14,486 nt of DNA, taken from contig JASHTI010000073.1 in NCBI GenBank assembly GCA_030040625.1, forward strand, positions 1 through 14,486, in the 5' to 3' direction. The notes beneath the pieces were generated by a model. It searched no databases, was not told the origin of the DNA, and saw only the letters and a program-made list of their open reading frames with translations. Shown in pieces: positions 12,513 to 14,486 of the stretch. This DNA is from Thermoplasmata archaeon. GTDB lineage: Archaea > Thermoplasmatota > Thermoplasmata > Lutacidiplasmatales > UBA184. The translations under genes were made by a program, and so were the position numbers. How positions within the stretch are numbered: the first letter of the stretch is position 1; each line of letters starts with the position of its first letter.

Positions 12513-13682
12513 ATGCGCGAGGTCGCGGTCCTCGGGGTCGGCCAGACGCGGTTCGGCGAGCTCTGGGACCGCTCGTTCCGGGAGATCGGCATCGAGGCGG
12601 GGCTCCAGGCCCTCGTCGACGCGAAGCTCTCCTCCGCCGACCTGGGGGCGCTGTTCCTCGGGAACATGGCGAGCGGGACGCTGATCGACCAGGAGCACAT
12701 CGCGCCGCTGATCGCCGACTACGCCGGGCTCGCGGGCCGGCACCTGCCGGCGGTCCGGGTCGAGGGCGGCGGAGCCTCGGGCGCGCTCGCGCTGCACCAG
12801 GGCTACCTGGCGGTCGCGAGCGGTCTGTACGACTACGTCGTCGTCGGCGGCGCTGAGAAGCTCACCGACGTCCCGGACGCGACGGCCACGCAGATCACGG
12901 CGTCGACGGCCGATCACGAGTGGGAGGTCGTCTTCGGCGCAACGCTCCCGGCGCTCTGGGGGCTCGTCGCGCGCCGGCACATGCACCTGCACGGGACGAC
13001 GCGCGAGCAGCTCGCGCAGGTCTCCGTCCACGCGCACGAGATGGGCTCGAAGAACCCGAACGCCCACTACCGCAACCGCCTCACGGTCGAGCAGGTGATC
13101 GGCGCCCCGCCGATCGCCGAGCCGCTGGGGGTGCTGGACTGCGCCCCGTTCTCCGACGGCGCCGCCGCCGTCGTCCTGGGGCCGCTCGATACGGCCCGCC
13201 GGCACACCGACACGCCGGTCCGCATCGCCGCGAGCGTCGTCGGCTGCGACACGATGGCGCTCCAGCACCGCGAGGAGATCACCAGCGTCGGGGCGACGGT
13301 CGAGGCGGCGAGCCAGGCGTTCCGCCGGGCCCGGCGCGCGGCGACGGACGTCCAGGTCGCCGAGATCCACGACGCCTACTCGATCTGCCCGCTGATCGGC
13401 TTGGAGGACCTCGGGTTCGTCGAGCGGGGCCGGGCCGGTCCGGAGTTCGCGACCGGCCGCTTCGGCAGCGGCGGGAGCCCGACGATCAACCCGTCCGGAG
13501 GGACGAAAGCACAGGGCCGCCCGTTCGGGGCGGTCGGCGTCGCCCAGGTCGTCGAGCTGGTCCGTCAGCTGCGCGGCGAGGCGAAGGAACGCCAGGTGAG
13601 CGGCGCGACCCTGGGGCTGGCCCACGATCTCGGAGGGACCGGCGCGACGAGCGTCGTCCATCTCCTGGAGCGCGCGAACTAG
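12513..13682 (+). CDS. SCP-x-type thiolase (acetyl-CoA acetyltransferase family) lacking canonical catalytic residues
   Basis: The 389-residue protein aligns along its whole length with archaeal acetoacetyl-CoA thiolases: AVLGVGQTRFGELWDRSF (5-22), LFLGNMASG and IDQEHIAPLIADYAGL, VVVGGAEKLTDV (109-120), FGATLPALWGLVARR, FSDGAAAVVLG, EIHDAYS (284-290, H286 retained), INPSGG and HDLGGTGATSVVHL (371-383). Two positions deviate. The nucleophile motif, normally ACASG, reads GGGASG (85-90), so the cysteine is Gly87. The GHPxGATG motif reads GRPFGAVG (335-342), so the histidine is Arg336. The codons are clear (GGA and CGC). The frame is intact and the rest is well preserved, so this is not a decaying pseudogene in any obvious way. 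It may be a non-catalytic partner in the HMG-CoA synthase complex or use altered chemistry. Confidence 0.92.
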   Translation: MREVAVLGVGQTRFGELWDRSFREIGIEAGLQALVDAKLSSADLGALFLGNMASGTLIDQEHIAPLIADYAGLAGRHLPAVRVEGGGASGALALHQGYLAVASGLYDYVVVGGAEKLTDVPDATATQITASTADHEWEVVFGATLPALWGLVARRHMHLHGTTREQLAQVSVHAHEMGSKNPNAHYRNRLTVEQVIGAPPIAEPLGVLDCAPFSDGAAAVVLGPLDTARRHTDTPVRIAASVVGCDTMALQHREEITSVGATVEAASQAFRRARRAATDVQVAEIHDAYSICPLIGLEDLGFVERGRAGPEFATGRFGSGGSPTINPSGGTKAQGRPFGAVGVAQVVELVRQLRGEAKERQVSGATLGLAHDLGGTGATSVVHLLERAN

Positions 13683-13690
13683 GGGGCACG

Positions 13691-14176
13691 ATGTCGATCG
13701 CACGCTTCTGGCGCGAGACCCCGCGTCGCTACAACCTCGGCGGCTCCAAGTGCACGGCCTGCGGCACCGTCTACTTCCCGCCGCGGCCCGTCTGTCCGCA
13801 CTGCACGCACCACCGCCAGTCGATCGAGAAGATGGTACCGTTCCAGCTCTCCGGCTCCGGCGAGGTCGTTTCGTACACCGTCGTCCACGAGGCCGCCGAA
13901 GGGTTCGAGATGCAGGTGCCGTACGTCGTCGCCCTCGTCAAGACGGACGAGGGTCCGGTGCTCACCGGCCAGGTCGTCGACGTCGAGCCCGACGGGGTCG
14001 CGATCGGCCTCCGGGTCCGGGCGACGTTCCGGAAGCTCCGGGAGGAAGGGCAGGCCGGTGTCATCCATTACGGCTACAAGTTCGCCCCCGTGGACGATCC
14101 CGACCGAGCCCCGCGGGGCCCGCCGATGGCGGAGGTCCGGGCGGCGCCCGCGGCGACGGACCGGGCCTCCGCGTGA
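13691..14176 (+). CDS. DUF35 OB-fold / zinc-ribbon protein of the thiolase-HMG-CoA synthase complex
   Basis: The 161-residue protein begins with RFWRETPRRYNLGGSKC, then a zinc ribbon with C21-x2-C24 and C35-x2-C38 (CTAC and CPHC), then an OB-fold (about 50-130) containing SGSGEVVSYTVVHE and VPYVVALVKTDEGP. This is the DUF35 family (acyl-CoA-associated OB-fold). In the characterised archaeal complex the DUF35 protein bridges thiolase and HMG-CoA synthase and shapes a shared CoA-binding site, so it probably does the same here. The ATG at 13691 is eight nt after the thiolase stop. The Ala/Arg-rich tail after about 135 looks disordered. The stop overlaps the start of the next gene as GTGA. Confidence 0.92.
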   Translation: MSIARFWRETPRRYNLGGSKCTACGTVYFPPRPVCPHCTHHRQSIEKMVPFQLSGSGEVVSYTVVHEAAEGFEMQVPYVVALVKTDEGPVLTGQVVDVEPDGVAIGLRVRATFRKLREEGQAGVIHYGYKFAPVDDPDRAPRGPPMAEVRAAPAATDRASA

Positions 14177-14486
14177 CCGCCTCCGACCGGCCCGGGGCGG
14201 AGCCGGAGGAGCCCCCGGCGGACGAGGAGTTCGCCCGGACGTACGCCGCCGGCTACGAGGAGGGGTTGCGGACCGCGCTGCGCGAGCTCCTCGCGCACGC
14301 CTCCCGGGGCCGGACCAACCAGGAGCTGCGGGCCCTCGTGCAGAGCCGCCTCGCCCGGCTCCGCGAAGAGGTCGACCTCAAGCGCCGGAGCCTGCTCGCC
14401 GCCCCTCCGACCCGGCCGTTCGGCGAGCTGAGCCGCCCGGCCCGCTTCCCATCCAGCCCGGGGACGGCCGCCCTCTCCCCGGTCCT
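14173..14486 (+). CDS. Charged helical protein of unknown function (C-terminus beyond the window)
   Basis: A GTG at 14173-14175 overlaps the TGA of the DUF35 gene and opens a frame that stays open for 104 codons to the right edge. I do not recognise the family. Residues 1-18 are acidic and Pro-rich; then FARTYAAGYEEGLRTALREL and NQELRALVQSRLARLREEVD form one or two amphipathic helices, about residues 20-65, with heptad-like Leu spacing suggestive of a coiled coil. From about residue 70 the sequence becomes Pro/Ser/Arg-rich and is probably disordered. The overlap implies co-translation with the mevalonate cluster, but no metabolic function can be read from it. Confidence 0.68.
   Translation, partial: MTASDRPGAEPEEPPADEEFARTYAAGYEEGLRTALRELLAHASRGRTNQELRALVQSRLARLREEVDLKRRSLLAAPPTRPFGELSRPARFPSSPGTAALSPV

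Noticed and set aside
12920..13690. Possible N-terminal extension of the DUF35 protein through the thiolase gene
   Set aside because: The extension is out of frame with thiolase and Arg/Gly/Pro-rich; the DUF35 protein starts normally at ATG 13691.
11385..13703. 772-codon minus-strand open frame opposite the HMG-CoA synthase and thiolase genes
   Set aside because: Antisense shadow; the plus strand carries two well-conserved enzymes and the minus product has only Arg/Asp/Val-rich composition.

Overview
The window looks like a chromosomal segment of a very GC-rich archaeon. The evidence is an Sm-like (LSm) protein, an archaeal CTP-dependent riboflavin kinase with an N-terminal winged helix, an archaeosine-pathway radical SAM protein, a PAC2-family proteasome assembly chaperone, and the archaeal HMG-CoA synthase / acetyl-CoA acetyltransferase / DUF35 cluster. 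Most transcription units have an A/T-rich TATA-like box centred about 26-28 nt upstream of the start codon, which implies leaderless mRNAs. A high-GC member of the Thermoplasmatota would fit, but that placement is inference; no rRNA or other phylogenetic marker is present.

Layout. (a) 1-1199, minus strand: an LSm -> riboflavin kinase/regulator -> RaSEA-like operon, each junction a 4-nt GTGA overlap; the last gene runs off the left edge. (b) 1305-2435, plus: citrate synthase, divergent from LSm. (c) 2447-4339, minus: dnaK, tail-to-tail with citrate synthase, with two stacked TATA-like boxes. (d) 4432-5817: a gene-poor stretch holding only one plausible small two-helix membrane protein (4784-4996). 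(e) 5818-6660, plus: an unrecognised membrane protein made of three similar transmembrane hairpins. (f) 6823-9395, plus: an M20-type amidohydrolase translationally coupled to a group II cysteine desulfurase whose C-terminal tail runs antisense over the next gene. (g) 9241-10414, minus: an unrecognised 119-aa helical protein and a PAC2 protein ending in an HbYX-like tail. (h) 10561-10664, plus: a tRNA-Ala(GGC) interrupted in its T-loop by a short archaeal-type intron. (i) 10760-14486, plus: an operon of HTH regulator, HMG-CoA synthase, SCP-x-type thiolase, DUF35 protein and a truncated charged helical protein.

The last operon should condense three acetyl-CoA units to HMG-CoA for the mevalonate route to archaeal lipids; the thiolase, synthase and DUF35 proteins are known to form one complex in other archaea. 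The two observations most worth following are that this thiolase lacks both the expected nucleophilic cysteine (glycine at residue 87) and the GHP-motif histidine (arginine at 336), and that the tRNA-Ala carries a non-canonical T-loop intron.
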